Position numbers and translations under genes: made by a program. DNA of 64,000 nt, taken from positions 124,001 to 188,000 of the forward strand of contig NZ_JABXWI010000003.1 in assembly GCF_014930365.1 (NCBI RefSeq), read 5' to 3'. This stretch comes from Streptomyces caniscabiei. Lineage in GTDB: Bacteria > Actinomycetota > Actinomycetes > Streptomycetales > Streptomycetaceae. Under the pieces are notes generated by a model. It did no database searches. It saw only the letters and a program-made list of their open reading frames with translations, and had not been told where the DNA came from. Below are positions 1 to 10,675 of the stretch, in pieces. Position 1 is the first letter of the stretch. Each line of letters opens with the position of its first letter.

Positions 1-1635
1 CTCGAACAGGCGACCAGGGCCAGGCTGCTGACGGCCGACGCCGACCACGTGGAGATCGCCCACGAGGCCCTGATCCGCTGCTGGCCCCGGTTCGGCGCCT
101 GGCTGGAGGAGGACCGCGGCCAGGTACGTCTGCACCGGGCCCTCACCGAGGCCACCACACTCTGGGAGTCCCTGGACCGCGACCCCGACACCCTGTACCG
201 CGGGGTACGCCTCGCCGCGGCGAAGGACATCCCGCCGCAGGCGCTGACCGCCCGGGAACGCGCCTTCCTCGACGCCGGCGAGGAGGCCGCACAGCTGACG
301 CGACAGCGCGGCCGCCGCAGCCTGCGCCGCCTGCGCAGGCTGGCCGGAGCCCTGGTCGTCCTGCTCGTGTGCGCCGTGGCCGCCACCGGTTTCGCCGTCC
401 GGGCACAGCACACCGTCACCCAGCAGCGCAACGAGGCCGTGGCCCTCCGGGCCGCCGACGAAGCCGTGCTCCTCAGCCGGCACGATCCGTCCCTCGCCGT
501 CCAGATCGCGCTGGCCGCCTACCGGCGGACTCAGCAGGACCGTACCGAGGACGCCCTGCTCAGCTCGCTGTCCGTCGCGTCGACCGACCCCGGAACGACC
601 GGCTCCGCACCCATCGGGCGGGCACCGGTCGGGCACACACCGGCCGTGCCCGCCGACGGCCGCACCCTGGCCATGGCCGACGGCTCCCAGGTCGCCCTGT
701 GGGACATCACCGATCCACGGCGGCCCTCCCGACTCGGCACCACCGAGGGGGCCGGCCTGGGCCCGATCCAGTTCACCCGGGACGGCGACACACTGCTCGG
801 TGTGGGCAGCGACGGCACGCTCCGGCTGTGGGACGTGAGCGACCCGCACCACCCCAGGGTGCTGTCGAAGCGGCCCACGGAACACACCGACAGCGTCTAC
901 TCCGTCGCCGTACGCGGGGACGGCCACGTGGCCGCCACCGGCAGCTACGACGACACCATCCGCCTCTGGGACATCACCGACCCGGCCCGCCCCCGTCTGC
1001 TCGACACGCTCACCGGGCACACCGGCGATGTCAAACCCGTGGTGTTCAGCCCCGACGGAAAGACCTTGGCCTCGGGCTCCAACGACCACGACATCCGCAT
1101 CTGGGACGTGACCGACCCGCACCACGCCGCCCCCGTCGCCGTCCTGGAGGGGCACGAACACTTCGTCGACGCCCTCGCCTACAGTCCGGACGGCCGTACG
1201 CTGCTGAGCGGGAGCGACGACCGCACGGCGAGGCTGTGGGACGTCGGCGATCTCCCCCGGCGCCGTGGGCTGGGTGTGCTGGCCCGGCACACCGACATCG
1301 TCACCAGCGTGGCCTTCGCCTCCCACGGCCGCACGGCGGTGACCGTCGGCATCGACGGCGTGGTGAGCGCCTGGGACCTGAACGACCGCGCGCGCCCTGC
1401 TCCCCTGGCCCGCCTCACCAACCCGGGCGGGACGGTCAAGGAGGTCCGCTACCTGGAGGCGGACGGGACGTTCCTCACCGTGACCGCCCACCAGAGTGTG
1501 CAGATCTGGTACACCGACCTCGACCGGGCGCTCGCCGAGGCCTGCGACCGCGTCCGAGGCACCATCAGCCGCGCCGAGTGGGCCGACCACTTCCCCCGCC
1601 TCGACTACGACCCGCCCTGCCCGCGCCGCACCTGA
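1..1635 (+). CDS. NTPase/WD40 repeat protein, 3' part (5' end outside window)
   Basis: The frame is open from base 1, so the protein is cut at its N-terminus; about 544 residues are visible. It opens with the segment VEIAHEALIRCWPRF, which in Streptomyces ends the nucleotide-binding (nSTAND-type) half of NTPase-WD40 proteins. One hydrophobic helix follows (nt about 340-400, LAGALVVLLVCAVAATGF). The rest is a beta-propeller of about seven WD40-like blades, each ending in a form of LWDITDP, RLWDV or AWDL (nt about 650-1530). Such proteins are thought to be signalling or scaffold proteins with a propeller sensor. The helix suggests membrane anchoring with the propeller on the other face. The P-loop half lies upstream and cannot be checked here. 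Confidence 0.85.
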   Translation, partial: LEQATRARLLTADADHVEIAHEALIRCWPRFGAWLEEDRGQVRLHRALTEATTLWESLDRDPDTLYRGVRLAAAKDIPPQALTARERAFLDAGEEAAQLTRQRGRRSLRRLRRLAGALVVLLVCAVAATGFAVRAQHTVTQQRNEAVALRAADEAVLLSRHDPSLAVQIALAAYRRTQQDRTEDALLSSLSVASTDPGTTGSAPIGRAPVGHTPAVPADGRTLAMADGSQVALWDITDPRRPSRLGTTEGAGLGPIQFTRDGDTLLGVGSDGTLRLWDVSDPHHPRVLSKRPTEHTDSVYSVAVRGDGHVAATGSYDDTIRLWDITDPARPRLLDTLTGHTGDVKPVVFSPDGKTLASGSNDHDIRIWDVTDPHHAAPVAVLEGHEHFVDALAYSPDGRTLLSGSDDRTARLWDVGDLPRRRGLGVLARHTDIVTSVAFASHGRTAVTVGIDGVVSAWDLNDRARPAPLARLTNPGGTVKEVRYLEADGTFLTVTAHQSVQIWYTDLDRALAEACDRVRGTISRAEWADHFPRLDYDPPCPRRT

Positions 1636-1686
1636 CGGGGAACGGCCGCCCGGCGAGCAGGTGAAGAACGCCGTCCCGGCGAACCC

Positions 1687-2841
1687 TCAGGAGACGCGCA
1701 GGCTCGGCAGTTCCGTGAGGGTGGCCGGGCCGTCGTGGTGGATCGGGGTGTGCGCGCCGGTCAGGGACACCCCGCTGCCGCCCCGCCGGTCGGCGACGAT
1801 CTCGGCGGCGATGGACAGCGCGGTCTCCTCCGGGGTGCGCGCGCCGAGGTCGAGACCGATCGGGGAGCGCAGCCGGGCCAGCTCCAGTTCGGTGACGCCG
1901 ACCTGGCGGAGGCGTTCGTTGCGGTCGAGGTGGGTGCGGCGGGACCCCATCGCGCCGACGTAGGCGACGGGGAGCCGTAGGGCGAGCTGGAGGAGCGGGA
2001 TGTCGAACTTGGCGTCGTGGGTGAGGACGCACAGGACCGTACGGGCGTCGACGGACGTGCGCTCCAGGTAGCGGTGGGGCCAGTCGACGACGATCTCGTC
2101 CGCCTCCGGGAAGCGGTCACGGGTCGCGAAGACGGGGCGGGCGTCGCAGACGGTGACGTGGTGGCCGAGGAACTTGCCGACGCGGACCAGCGCCGCCGCG
2201 AAGTCGATCGCGCCGAAGACGATCATCCGGGGCGGCGGGACGGACGACTCGACGAGGACCGTGAGGGGCGCTCCGCACCGCGACCCCTGCTCCCCGATCT
2301 CCACGGTCTGTGTGCGGCCGGCGTCGAGGAGGGCGCGGGCCTCGGCGGCGACCGTGCGGTCGAGCTCGGGGTGGGCGCCGTAACCGCCGTCGTAGGAGCC
2401 GTCCGGGCGGACCAGCAGGGCGCGGCCCCGCAGGTCCGCCGGGCCGGAGACGATCCGGGCCAGGGCCGCCGCCCGCCCGCTCGCGGCGGTGGCGAGCGCG
2501 GCGGCGGCCACCGGGCGGACGGGATCGCCGGCCCGCACCGGCGTGACGAGGATGTCGATGACTCCGCCGCAGGTCAGCCCGACGGCGAAGGCGTCGTCGT
2601 CGCTGTAGCCGAAGCGTTCGAGGATCGACTCGCCGTCGGCCAGCGCCTGTTGGCACAGTTCGTAGACGGCGCCCTCCACACAGCCGCCGGAGACCGAGCC
2701 GATCGCCGTGCCGTCGGCGTCCACCGCGAGGGCGGCGCCCGGCCGGCGGGGCGCGCTGCCGCCGACGGCCACCACGGTGGCCACGGCGAAGTCACGCCCC
2801 TGCTCGACCCACCGGTGCAGTTCTTCGGCGATGTCCAGCAT
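1687..2841 (-). CDS. xdhC: XdhC/CoxI family molybdenum-enzyme maturation protein
   Basis: 384 aa. The N-terminal CoxI-type domain has the motif GSVSGGCVEGAV with its conserved cysteine (about residues 45-60). The C-terminal XdhC Rossmann domain starts near PRMIVFGAIDFAAALV. In the family, XdhC binds molybdenum cofactor, assists its sulfuration and inserts it into xanthine dehydrogenase. It is the last gene of the minus-strand purine cluster, 61 nt after the NCS2 permease and downstream of the XDH subunits, which fits that role. The start is supported by a GGAGACC ribosome site 6-8 nt upstream. It could serve other molybdo-hydroxylases too. Confidence 0.88.
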   Translation of the reverse strand: MLDIAEELHRWVEQGRDFAVATVVAVGGSAPRRPGAALAVDADGTAIGSVSGGCVEGAVYELCQQALADGESILERFGYSDDDAFAVGLTCGGVIDILVTPVRAGDPVRPVAAAALATAASGRAAALARIVSGPADLRGRALLVRPDGSYDGGYGAHPELDRTVAAEARALLDAGRTQTVEIGEQGSRCGAPLTVLVESSVPPPRMIVFGAIDFAAALVRVGKFLGHHVTVCDARPVFATRDRFPEADEIVVDWPHRYLERTSVDARTVLCVLTHDAKFDIPLLQLALRLPVAYVGAMGSRRTHLDRNERLRQVGVTELELARLRSPIGLDLGARTPEETALSIAAEIVADRRGGSGVSLTGAHTPIHHDGPATLTELPSLRVS

Positions 2842-2902
2842 CTCTCGGTCTCCTTCGACGTCAACAGCGGTGGTGCGGACGGTACGCGGGCGGGGACGAC
2901 CG

Positions 2903-4363
2903 CTAGTGCACGCCCATCCAGTTCTCGATGGGGTCGAGGGCGAAGAAGACGACGAAGACCGCCGTCAGGCCCCACATGAACGCGCCGATCTCCCGCGCCC
3001 GGCCCTGGGCGAGCTTGATGGCGACGTAGGAGACGACTCCGGCGGCGACGCCCGCGGTGATGGAGTACGTGAACGGCATGATCACGACGGTCAGGAAGAC
3101 GGGGATCGCGGTGGCGCGGTCGGACCAGTCGACGTGCCGGGCGTTCATCATCATCATGGCGCCGATGACGACGAGCGCGGCGGCCGCGACCTCGCCGGGC
3201 ACGATCGCCGTGAGCGGGGTGAAGAACAGACAGGCCGTGAAGAAGAGACCGGTGACGACGGAGGAGAGTCCGGTGCGGGCGCCCTCGCCGACTCCCGTGG
3301 CCGACTCCACGAACACGGTCTGGCCCGAGCCGCCGGCCACCCCGCCGATCGCGCCGCCCGCGCCGTCGATGAACAGCGCCTTGGACAGGCCCGGCATCCG
3401 GCCCTTGTCGTCGGCGAGCCCGGCCTCCGTGCCCACGCCGATGATGGTGGCCATCGCGTCGAAGAACCCGGCGAGCACAAGGGTGAAGACGATCATGCCG
3501 ACCGTCATCGCGCCGACGTCGCCCCAGCCGCCGAACTCGACCTGGCCGAAGAGCGAGAAGTCCGGCATCGAGACCGCGCTGCCGTGCAACTCCGGTGCGC
3601 CGCCCGCCCATTGCTTCGGGTCGATGACGTCGAGGGCGTTGAGGAGGACGGCGACGACGGTGCCGCCGACGATGCCGAGCAGGATCGCGCCGGGGACGCC
3701 CCGGGCCTGGAGCATGAAGATCGCGAGGAGAGTGACCGCGAAGAGGAGGACGGGCCAGCCGGCGAGTTCGCCGGTGGGGCCGAGGCTGACCGGGGTCGCC
3801 TTGCCCTGGTGCACGAAACCGGCCTTGTAGAAGCCGATCAGGGCGACGAACAGACCGATCCCCATGGTGATCGCGTGCTTCAGGGCGAGCGGGATGGCGT
3901 TCATGATCATCTCGCGGAGGCCGGTGACGACCAGGAGCATGATGATCACGCCGTACATCACGCACATGCCCATCGCCTGCGGCCAGGTCATCTGCGGGGC
4001 GACCTGCGAGGCGATCACGCCGGAGACGGAGAGGCCGGCGGCGAGGGCGAGCGGGACACGGCCGACGACACCCATGAGGAGCGTGCTGACGGCCGCCGCG
4101 AGCGCGGTCGCCGTGATCAGGGCCTGCTGGCCGAGGGTCGCGCCGGAGGCGTCCGGGCCGGAGAGGATGAGCGGGTTGAGCAGGAGGATGTACGCCATCG
4201 CCATGAAGGTGGTGACGCCGCCGCGGACCTCCCGGGCGGGGGTGGATCCTCGCCGGGTGATGTGGAAGTACCGGTCGAGACGGGACCGGCCGGCCGGGTC
4301 GACGGCGCCTTCGGCGATCGTCCTCGGCTTGAGCGACTGTTGGGTCATGGGGCCTTCTCCCAA
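2903..4363 (-). CDS. NCS2 family purine/xanthine permease (AzgA-like)
   Basis: 486 aa polytopic membrane protein with about 12 hydrophobic segments. The N-terminal stretch GGVTTFMAMAYILLLNP and the later GGSGQTVFVESATGVGEG are hallmarks of the AzgA-like (guanine/hypoxanthine) branch of the nucleobase-cation symporter-2 family. It probably imports hypoxanthine, guanine or xanthine by proton symport. It lies between the XDH structural genes and xdhC on the same strand, so uptake and oxidation of purines appear to be linked. A GAGAAGG site precedes the ATG. The palindromic repeat at 4481-4652 separates it from the XDH genes, so it may have its own transcript. Confidence 0.88.
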   Translation of the reverse strand: MGEGPMTQQSLKPRTIAEGAVDPAGRSRLDRYFHITRRGSTPAREVRGGVTTFMAMAYILLLNPLILSGPDASGATLGQQALITATALAAAVSTLLMGVVGRVPLALAAGLSVSGVIASQVAPQMTWPQAMGMCVMYGVIIMLLVVTGLREMIMNAIPLALKHAITMGIGLFVALIGFYKAGFVHQGKATPVSLGPTGELAGWPVLLFAVTLLAIFMLQARGVPGAILLGIVGGTVVAVLLNALDVIDPKQWAGGAPELHGSAVSMPDFSLFGQVEFGGWGDVGAMTVGMIVFTLVLAGFFDAMATIIGVGTEAGLADDKGRMPGLSKALFIDGAGGAIGGVAGGSGQTVFVESATGVGEGARTGLSSVVTGLFFTACLFFTPLTAIVPGEVAAAALVVIGAMMMMNARHVDWSDRATAIPVFLTVVIMPFTYSITAGVAAGVVSYVAIKLAQGRAREIGAFMWGLTAVFVVFFALDPIENWMGVH

Positions 4364-4480
4364 GGTTCACAGGGACACCCGGCCGTTGCACTGGGCTTCG
4401 GCGGGATTTGGGAAGGTGCCCGACCCGGGGGACGGCCCGAGACGAACGTGGGTGGTGGGGTGAGCGGGTGGGTGCGTTGT

Positions 4481-4652
4481 CGGGTGCGGGTGCGTGGGGG
4501 CTTCTCGCGCAGTTCCCCGCGCCCCTGAAAGCATCAGGCCCCTGCGGGCCTGAAAAGACCACGGCCCTGCGCCCCTGAAAAGCACGGGGCGCAGCCCCTG
4601 CTTTTCAGGGGCGCGGGGAACTGCGCGAGAAGCCCCACGCACCCGCACCCGC
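4481..4652. repeat. Palindromic intergenic element, copy A
   Basis: This fills most of the 332-nt gap 4364-4695. Two arms of about 50 nt (4481-4530 and 4603-4652) are near-perfect inverted copies. The core of each arm is GCGCAGTTCCCCGCGCCCCT and its complement. Between the arms are short modules of the type GCGGGCCTGAAAAG/CACGGCCCTGC and a small hairpin around 4580-4605. It lies 43 nt downstream of the XDH molybdopterin-subunit stop codon, so a terminator role is likely. The rest of the gap (4364-4480, 4653-4695) shows nothing recognisable beyond possible promoter sequence for the permease. Confidence 0.85.
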
Positions 4653-4695
4653 CCACGAACCGACCCACCCGAGTTCATAGGCGCCCGGCGGCCAC

Positions 4696-7083
4696 CTACG
4701 CCGTACCGGTCAGATGCTCCGGCCGTACCGGCGTCCGGTTCAACTCCAGCCCCGTCGCGGAGCGGATCGCCGCGAGGACGGCCGGGGTCGACGACAGGGT
4801 CGGCGCCTCCCCGACGCCACGCAACCCGTACGGCGCGTGGTCGTCGGCGAGTTCGAGCACGTCGACGGGGATGGTCGGCGTGTCGAGGATCGTGGGGATG
4901 AGGTAGTCCGTGAAGGACGGATTGCGCACCTTCGCGGTCTTCGGGTCGACGACGATCTCCTCCATCACCGCGATGCCCAGCCCCTGGGTCGTACCGCCCT
5001 GGATCTGGCCCACCACGGAGAGCGGGTTGAGCGCCTTGCCGACGTCCTGCGCGCAGGCGAGTTCGACGACCTTGACCATGCCCAGCTCGGTGTCGACCTC
5101 GACGACCGCGCGGTGCGCGGCGAAGGAGTACTGGACATGGCCGAAGCCCTGCCCGGTGCGCAGGTCGAACGGCTCGGTCGGCCGGTGCCGCCACTCCGCC
5201 TCGACCTCGACGGCCTCGTCCCCGAGGACGTCCACCAGGTCGGCCAGCACCTCACCCGCGTCGGTGACGACCTTGCCGCCCTCCAGCAGCAGCTCGGCCG
5301 TGGCCCAGGCGGGGTGGTACGTACCGAACTTGCGGCGCCCCCGCTCCAGGACCTTCTCGCGGACCAGCTCGCAGCTGTTCCTGACCGCGCCGCCCGTGAC
5401 GTACGTCTGGCGGGACGCGGAGGTCGAGCCGGCCGAACCCACCTGGGTGTCGGCCGGGTTGATGGTCACCCGGGTGACACCCAGCTCGGTGCGGGCGATC
5501 TGCGCGTGGACGGTGATGCCGCCCTGGCCGACCTCCGCCATGGCGGTGTGGACCGTCGCCACGGGTTCGCCGCCGACGACCTCCATCCTCACCCGCGCCG
5601 TCGAGTAGTCGTCGAACCCCTCGGAGAAGCCGACGTTCTTGATGCCGACCGCGTAGCCGACGCCCCGGACGACGCCCTCGCCGTGGGTGGTGTTGGAGAG
5701 GCCGCCCGGCAGCTGTCGTACGTCCGCCGCCTCGCCCGCCGCGAGCCACTGCTGCTCCGGCGGCAGGGGCATCGCCTTGACGCGGCGCAGGAGTTCGGCG
5801 ACCGGGGCCGGGGAGTCGACGGCCTGGCCGGTGGGCAGGAGGGTGCCCTGCTCCATGGCGTTGATCCGCCGGAACTCAACCGGGTCCATGCCGAGCTTCG
5901 CCGCCAGCTTGTCCATCTGCGCCTCGTACGCGAAGCACGCCTGGACCGCTCCGAAGCCGCGCATCGCGCCGCAGGGCGGGTTGTTGGTGTAGAGGGCGAG
6001 GGCCTCGATGTCGACGTCCTCGACGACGTACGGGCCCGCGCCGAGCGAGGCGGCGTTGCCGACGACGGCCGGGGAGGAGGAGGCGTAGGCGCCGCCGTCC
6101 AGGACGATACGGGCCTTGAGGTGGGTGAGCTTGCCGTCCTTCGTCGCGCCGTGCTCGTAGTGGAGCTTCGCGGGGTGACGGTGGACATGGCCGAAGAAGG
6201 ACTCGAAGCGGTTGAAGACGATCTTGACGGGCTTGCCCGTGCGCAGGGCGAGCAGGCAGGCGTGGATCTGCATCGACAGGTCCTCGCGACCGCCGAAGGC
6301 CCCGCCGACACCGGCCAGCGTCATCCGGACCTTGTCCTCGGGCAGGCCGAGCACGGGGGCGATCTGGCGCAGGTCGGCGTGCAGCCACTGGGTGGCGATG
6401 TAGAGGTCGACGCCGCCGTCCTCGGCGGGGACGGCGAGGCCGGACTCGGGGCCGAGGAAGGCCTGGTCCTGCATGCCGAAGACGTACTCGCCCTCGACGA
6501 TGACGTCGGCGCGCTCGCGTGCCTTCGCCACGTCGCCGCGGATGACGGGCTGGCGGTGGACGATGTTGGGGTGCGGGACGTGCCCGACGTGGTGGTCGGT
6601 TCGGTTCTCGTGGAGGAGGATCGCGTCCGGCGCGGTCGCGGAGGCCTCGTCGGAGATGACGGGCAGTTCGCGGTACTCGACCTTGATCTTGGCGGCGGCG
6701 CGCCGTGCGGTCTCGGGGTGGTCGGCCGCGACGATGGCGACGGGCTCGCCGTGGTGGCGGACCTTGCCGTGGGCGAGGACGGGGGTGTCCTGGATCTCCA
6801 GGCCGTAGTGCTTCACCTCGGTCGGCAGGTCGTCGTACGTCATGACGGCGTACACGCCGGGGGTGGCGAGGGCCTCGCCGGTGTCGATGGAGACGATCTC
6901 GGCGTGGGCGACCGGGGAGCGCAGGATCTGGCCCCAGAGCATGTCCTCGTGCCACACGTCGGAGGAGTACGCGAACTCGCCGGTGACCTTGAGGGTGCCG
7001 TCCGGGCGGAGCGTGGACTCGCCGATGCCGCCCTTGGTGCGGGAGCCCTGGGTGAGGGTGGTGGGCAGGCCGGTGGTTCCCAT
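4696..7083 (-). CDS. Xanthine dehydrogenase, molybdopterin-binding subunit
   Basis: 795 aa. Visible family motifs: GVGGAFGGRED (Moco domain), GAMRGFGAVQA with the substrate-binding Arg, AEVGQGGITVHAQI, and near the C-terminus GVGEAPTLSSTP, whose Glu is the catalytic base of molybdenum hydroxylases. With the Fe-S and FAD subunits encoded just upstream it forms a three-subunit XDH that oxidises hypoxanthine and xanthine to urate. The start ATG at 7083 is chosen because it lies 2 nt after the Fe-S subunit stop codon and begins the conserved MGTTGLPT; an upstream in-frame extension would only overlap that gene. Substrate assignment rests on the PucR/NCS2/XdhC context. Confidence 0.9.
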   Translation of the reverse strand: MGTTGLPTTLTQGSRTKGGIGESTLRPDGTLKVTGEFAYSSDVWHEDMLWGQILRSPVAHAEIVSIDTGEALATPGVYAVMTYDDLPTEVKHYGLEIQDTPVLAHGKVRHHGEPVAIVAADHPETARRAAAKIKVEYRELPVISDEASATAPDAILLHENRTDHHVGHVPHPNIVHRQPVIRGDVAKARERADVIVEGEYVFGMQDQAFLGPESGLAVPAEDGGVDLYIATQWLHADLRQIAPVLGLPEDKVRMTLAGVGGAFGGREDLSMQIHACLLALRTGKPVKIVFNRFESFFGHVHRHPAKLHYEHGATKDGKLTHLKARIVLDGGAYASSSPAVVGNAASLGAGPYVVEDVDIEALALYTNNPPCGAMRGFGAVQACFAYEAQMDKLAAKLGMDPVEFRRINAMEQGTLLPTGQAVDSPAPVAELLRRVKAMPLPPEQQWLAAGEAADVRQLPGGLSNTTHGEGVVRGVGYAVGIKNVGFSEGFDDYSTARVRMEVVGGEPVATVHTAMAEVGQGGITVHAQIARTELGVTRVTINPADTQVGSAGSTSASRQTYVTGGAVRNSCELVREKVLERGRRKFGTYHPAWATAELLLEGGKVVTDAGEVLADLVDVLGDEAVEVEAEWRHRPTEPFDLRTGQGFGHVQYSFAAHRAVVEVDTELGMVKVVELACAQDVGKALNPLSVVGQIQGGTTQGLGIAVMEEIVVDPKTAKVRNPSFTDYLIPTILDTPTIPVDVLELADDHAPYGLRGVGEAPTLSSTPAVLAAIRSATGLELNRTPVRPEHLTGTA

Positions 7084-7085
7084 GG

Positions 7086-7687
<602 letters not shown>

Positions 7688-7688
<1 letters not shown>

Positions 7689-8578
7689 TACGCGACTCCC
7701 TCCGTGCGGGCGGCGGTGCCGCGGTAGGACTCCCAGGTCCACATGAGCGTGCGGCGGGCCATGACGCCGACGGCGTGACGGCGGTAGCTCGCGGTGCCGC
7801 GGACGTCGTCGATCGGGTTGCACGCGCCGGCGCACAGGTCCGCGAACTGCTTGGCGACCGACGGGGTGATGATCCGGCCGTTGTCCCAGAAGCCGCCCTC
7901 GTCTAGCGCCGCGTTCAGGAACTCCTCGGCGGCCCTGGCCCGGACGGGTGTGGGCGCGGCCGAGCCGATGCCGGTGCGGACGGTGCGCGTGGCCGGGTGC
8001 AGGGCCAGTCCGAAGGCGCAGACGGCGATGACCATGGCGTTGCGGGTGCCGACCTTGGAGTACTGCTGCGGCCCGTCGGCCTTGTCGATGTGCACCGCGC
8101 GGATCAGCTCGTCCGGCGCGAGGGCGTTGCGCTTGACGCCGGTGTAGAAGTCGTCGATGGGGATGAGCCGGGATCCCCGTACGGACTCGGCCTCGACCTG
8201 GGCGCCCGCCGCGAGCAGGGCGGGGTGGGCGTCACCGGCCGGGGAGGCGGTCCCGAGGTTGCCGCCGACGCCGCCGCGGTTGCGGATCTGCGGGGAGGCC
8301 ACCGTGTGCGAGGCCAGGGCGAGGCCGGGCAGCTCGCTACGGAGGTGCTCCATGATCCGGGTGTACGGGACGGACGCGCCGAGGCGCACCGTGTCCTCGC
8401 CGACCTCCCACTCGGAGAGTTCGCCGACGCGGTTCAGGTCGAGCAGGTACTCGGGCCGACGGTGGTCGAAGTTGATCTCGACCATCACGTCGGTGCCGCC
8501 GGCGATCGGCACAGCGGTGGGGTGCTCGGCCTTCGCGGCGAGCGCCTCCTCCCAGCTGGCGGGGCGAAGGAAGTCCAT
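7688..8578 (-). CDS. Xanthine dehydrogenase, FAD-binding subunit (CoxM-like)
   Basis: 296 aa. The N-terminal FAD-binding motif VPIAGGTDVMVEIN and the second motif SPQIRNRGGVGGNLGTASPAGD are typical of the FAD subunit of molybdenum hydroxylases; the CO dehydrogenase flavoprotein C-terminal domain follows. It passes electrons from the Fe-S subunit to NAD+ or another acceptor. It is the first gene of the XDH operon and is transcribed away from the PucR-type regulator. The ATG is preceded by an AAGAGAG site. Its stop codon overlaps the next start by one base. Confidence 0.9.
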
Positions 8579-8842
8579 CTGACCGGCTCTCTTCTTCGTC
8601 TCGGATCGTTCTGTTCAAGCCAGATCGTGTGCGGCGGGCCCGGCTCGTCCATGCGCTGTCCATGTGTTCCGGACCTCAGTACACAGCGCCCTCCGCCACC
8701 CCGGTCAGTCACGGAAAGCATGAAGGAGTTGGCTGGCCAGGGCGCACATCTTGTAGATTCGTATGAACGGAGGCCCTCTGCAACCTCTGGGTATTCCCCT
8801 GGAAACATCCTTGTTCTCGACACAGGAACGGCGGCGACGAGA
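8579..8842. promoter_or_regulatory. Divergent promoter region of XDH operon and PucR regulator
   Basis: This 264-nt gap separates the minus-strand XDH operon from the plus-strand PucR gene and must hold both promoters. On the plus strand TTGGCT (near 8729) and TAGATT (near 8754), 19 nt apart, are a weak candidate for the regulator. No convincing palindromic operator was found. PucR-family proteins usually regulate the neighbouring purine genes, so the binding site is expected here. Confidence 0.45.
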
Positions 8843-10525
8843 ATGCGCCTGCGCGCACTGCTGGAAACCGATGCGCTGGGTCTGCGGCTGCTCGGCGGCG
8901 AGGACGAACTGGACCGCACCGTGCGCGGTGTGATGACCACCGACCTCAAAGACCCCAGCCGCTATCTCTCCGGCGGCGAGCTGGTGCTCACGGGCCTCGC
9001 CTGGCGCCGTGACGCCGCCGACTCCGAACCCTTCGTACGGCTCCTGGCCGGCGCCGGCGTCACCGCGCTGGCCGCCGGGGAGGCGGAGCTGGGTGACGTC
9101 CCCGAGGACCTCGTCGTGGCCTGCGCCCGGCACCGGCTGCCGCTCTTCGCGGTCAACGAGTCGGTGGCCTTCGCGACCATCACCGAGCACGTCGTACGGC
9201 AGGTCTCCGGCGAGCGCGCGGGCGACCTGGCGGCCGTGGTGGACCGGCACCGCCGGATGATGACCTCCGGCCCGGCGGGCGGCGGCCCGGACGTCGTCCT
9301 GGACCTGCTCGGCTCCGACCTGGACCTGCGCGCCTGGGTGCTCTCCCCCGCCGGCCGGCTCGTCGCGGGCCCCGAGGACGCCGGACCCGCCCTCCCCGCC
9401 GAGCTGTGCGCGCGGCTGGCCGCCGAGCATCTGGCGGCGACGCGCAGCGGCCGGCCCGGTCCGCACCGGGTGGCCGTCGGCACCACCACGTACTCCCTCT
9501 TCCCGATCGGCGGCGCGGGCCGGGGCACGGGCTCCGGCGGCGCCCCGCGCGACGCGCGCGAGACCCTGCTGTCGGACTGGCTCCTCGCGGTCGAGGCCGA
9601 CGCCGGGGACTGGCCCGCCGAGCGGCTCGACCTGCTGCACGGCGTCACCCAGCTGATCGCGGTCGAGCGCGACCGCCGCGACGCGGCCCGTACGGTACGG
9701 CGCCGGCTCGCCCAGGAGGTCCTGGAGCTGGTGCAGGTGGGGGCGGCCCCGGCCGAGATCGCGGCCCGGCTGCGGGTGGCCGCGCCGGTGCTGGTGCCCG
9801 GCCTGGGGGCGGCACCGCACTGGCAGGTCGTCGTGGCCCGGGTCGAGTGGGCGGGCGGCGAGGTCGACAGCGGCCCGGTCACCCAGGCGCTCCTGGAGGA
9901 GATCCTCGTCGACCCGCTGTCCACGGGGCCCGAGCCCTCCGACCGCGTCGCCGTCGCCCACACGGGTGAGGAGGCCATCGCCCTCGTCCCCCTCCCGGCG
10001 GTCTCCTCCGAGCACGACGGCTCCGAGTCCGGCATCCACGCCGACGCCCTCCTCGCGGCCGTACGGAACCCGCTGAGCGCCGGCCTCGACGACGACGGCC
10101 GGCTCACCCTGGGCGTCAGCGCGGCCGTGCACTCCGCCGAGGGGCTGCGCGGCGCCCTGGAGGAGGCCCGGCACGCCCGCCGGGTGGCGGCGGCCCGCTC
10201 CGGCCGGGTGTGCGCGGCCGGGCACCAGGAACTGGCCTCGCACGTCCTGCTGCTCCCCTTCGTCCCCGACGACGTGCGCCGCGCCTTCACGGCCCGGCTC
10301 CTGGACCCGCTGCGCGACTACGACCGGCGGCACCGCGCCGAGCTGATCCCCACCCTGGAGGCGTTCCTGGAGTGCGACGGCTCCTGGACGCGCTGCGCCG
10401 CGCGCCTCCACCTGCACGTCAACACGCTGCGGTACCGGGTGGGCCGCATCGAGCAGTTGACGGGCCGGGACCTCTCCCGGCTGGAGGACAAGCTGGACTT
10501 CTTCCTGGCCCTGCGCATGAGCTGA
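8843..10525 (+). CDS. PucR family transcriptional regulator of purine catabolism
   Basis: 560 aa from the ATG at 8843. The N-terminal purine-catabolism regulatory domain includes VMTTDLKDPSRYLSGGELVL and the segment LPLFAVNESVAFATITEHVV. The C-terminal PucR helix-turn-helix is seen in LEAFLECDGSWTRCAARLHL followed by HVNTLRYRVGRIEQLTGRDL. It is divergent from the XDH operon and probably senses a purine catabolite to control it. The start is chosen by homology to the conserved beginning MRLRALLETDALGLRLLGGE. In-frame ATGs upstream, such as 8720, would add a poorly coding N-terminus and cannot be excluded. Confidence 0.88.
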   Translation: MRLRALLETDALGLRLLGGEDELDRTVRGVMTTDLKDPSRYLSGGELVLTGLAWRRDAADSEPFVRLLAGAGVTALAAGEAELGDVPEDLVVACARHRLPLFAVNESVAFATITEHVVRQVSGERAGDLAAVVDRHRRMMTSGPAGGGPDVVLDLLGSDLDLRAWVLSPAGRLVAGPEDAGPALPAELCARLAAEHLAATRSGRPGPHRVAVGTTTYSLFPIGGAGRGTGSGGAPRDARETLLSDWLLAVEADAGDWPAERLDLLHGVTQLIAVERDRRDAARTVRRRLAQEVLELVQVGAAPAEIAARLRVAAPVLVPGLGAAPHWQVVVARVEWAGGEVDSGPVTQALLEEILVDPLSTGPEPSDRVAVAHTGEEAIALVPLPAVSSEHDGSESGIHADALLAAVRNPLSAGLDDDGRLTLGVSAAVHSAEGLRGALEEARHARRVAAARSGRVCAAGHQELASHVLLLPFVPDDVRRAFTARLLDPLRDYDRRHRAELIPTLEAFLECDGSWTRCAARLHLHVNTLRYRVGRIEQLTGRDLSRLEDKLDFFLALRMS

Positions 10526-10675
10526 GCCCCGGGGGTGGTGGGCGAAGATCGAAGTGCGCCGTCCGCACCCCATGACTTTGTGAATTCCTTCACCCACCCC
10601 CTTGGCCGGGCGCCGGGATTCGTGCTGAGATGCCGCCACCACTCAAAGCTCAAGGACGTGCTCGGGGAGGGCAAC

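Noticed and set aside
7997..8842. N-terminal extension of the PucR gene
   Set aside because: It would run antisense to the XDH FAD subunit; the conserved N-terminus starts at 8843.
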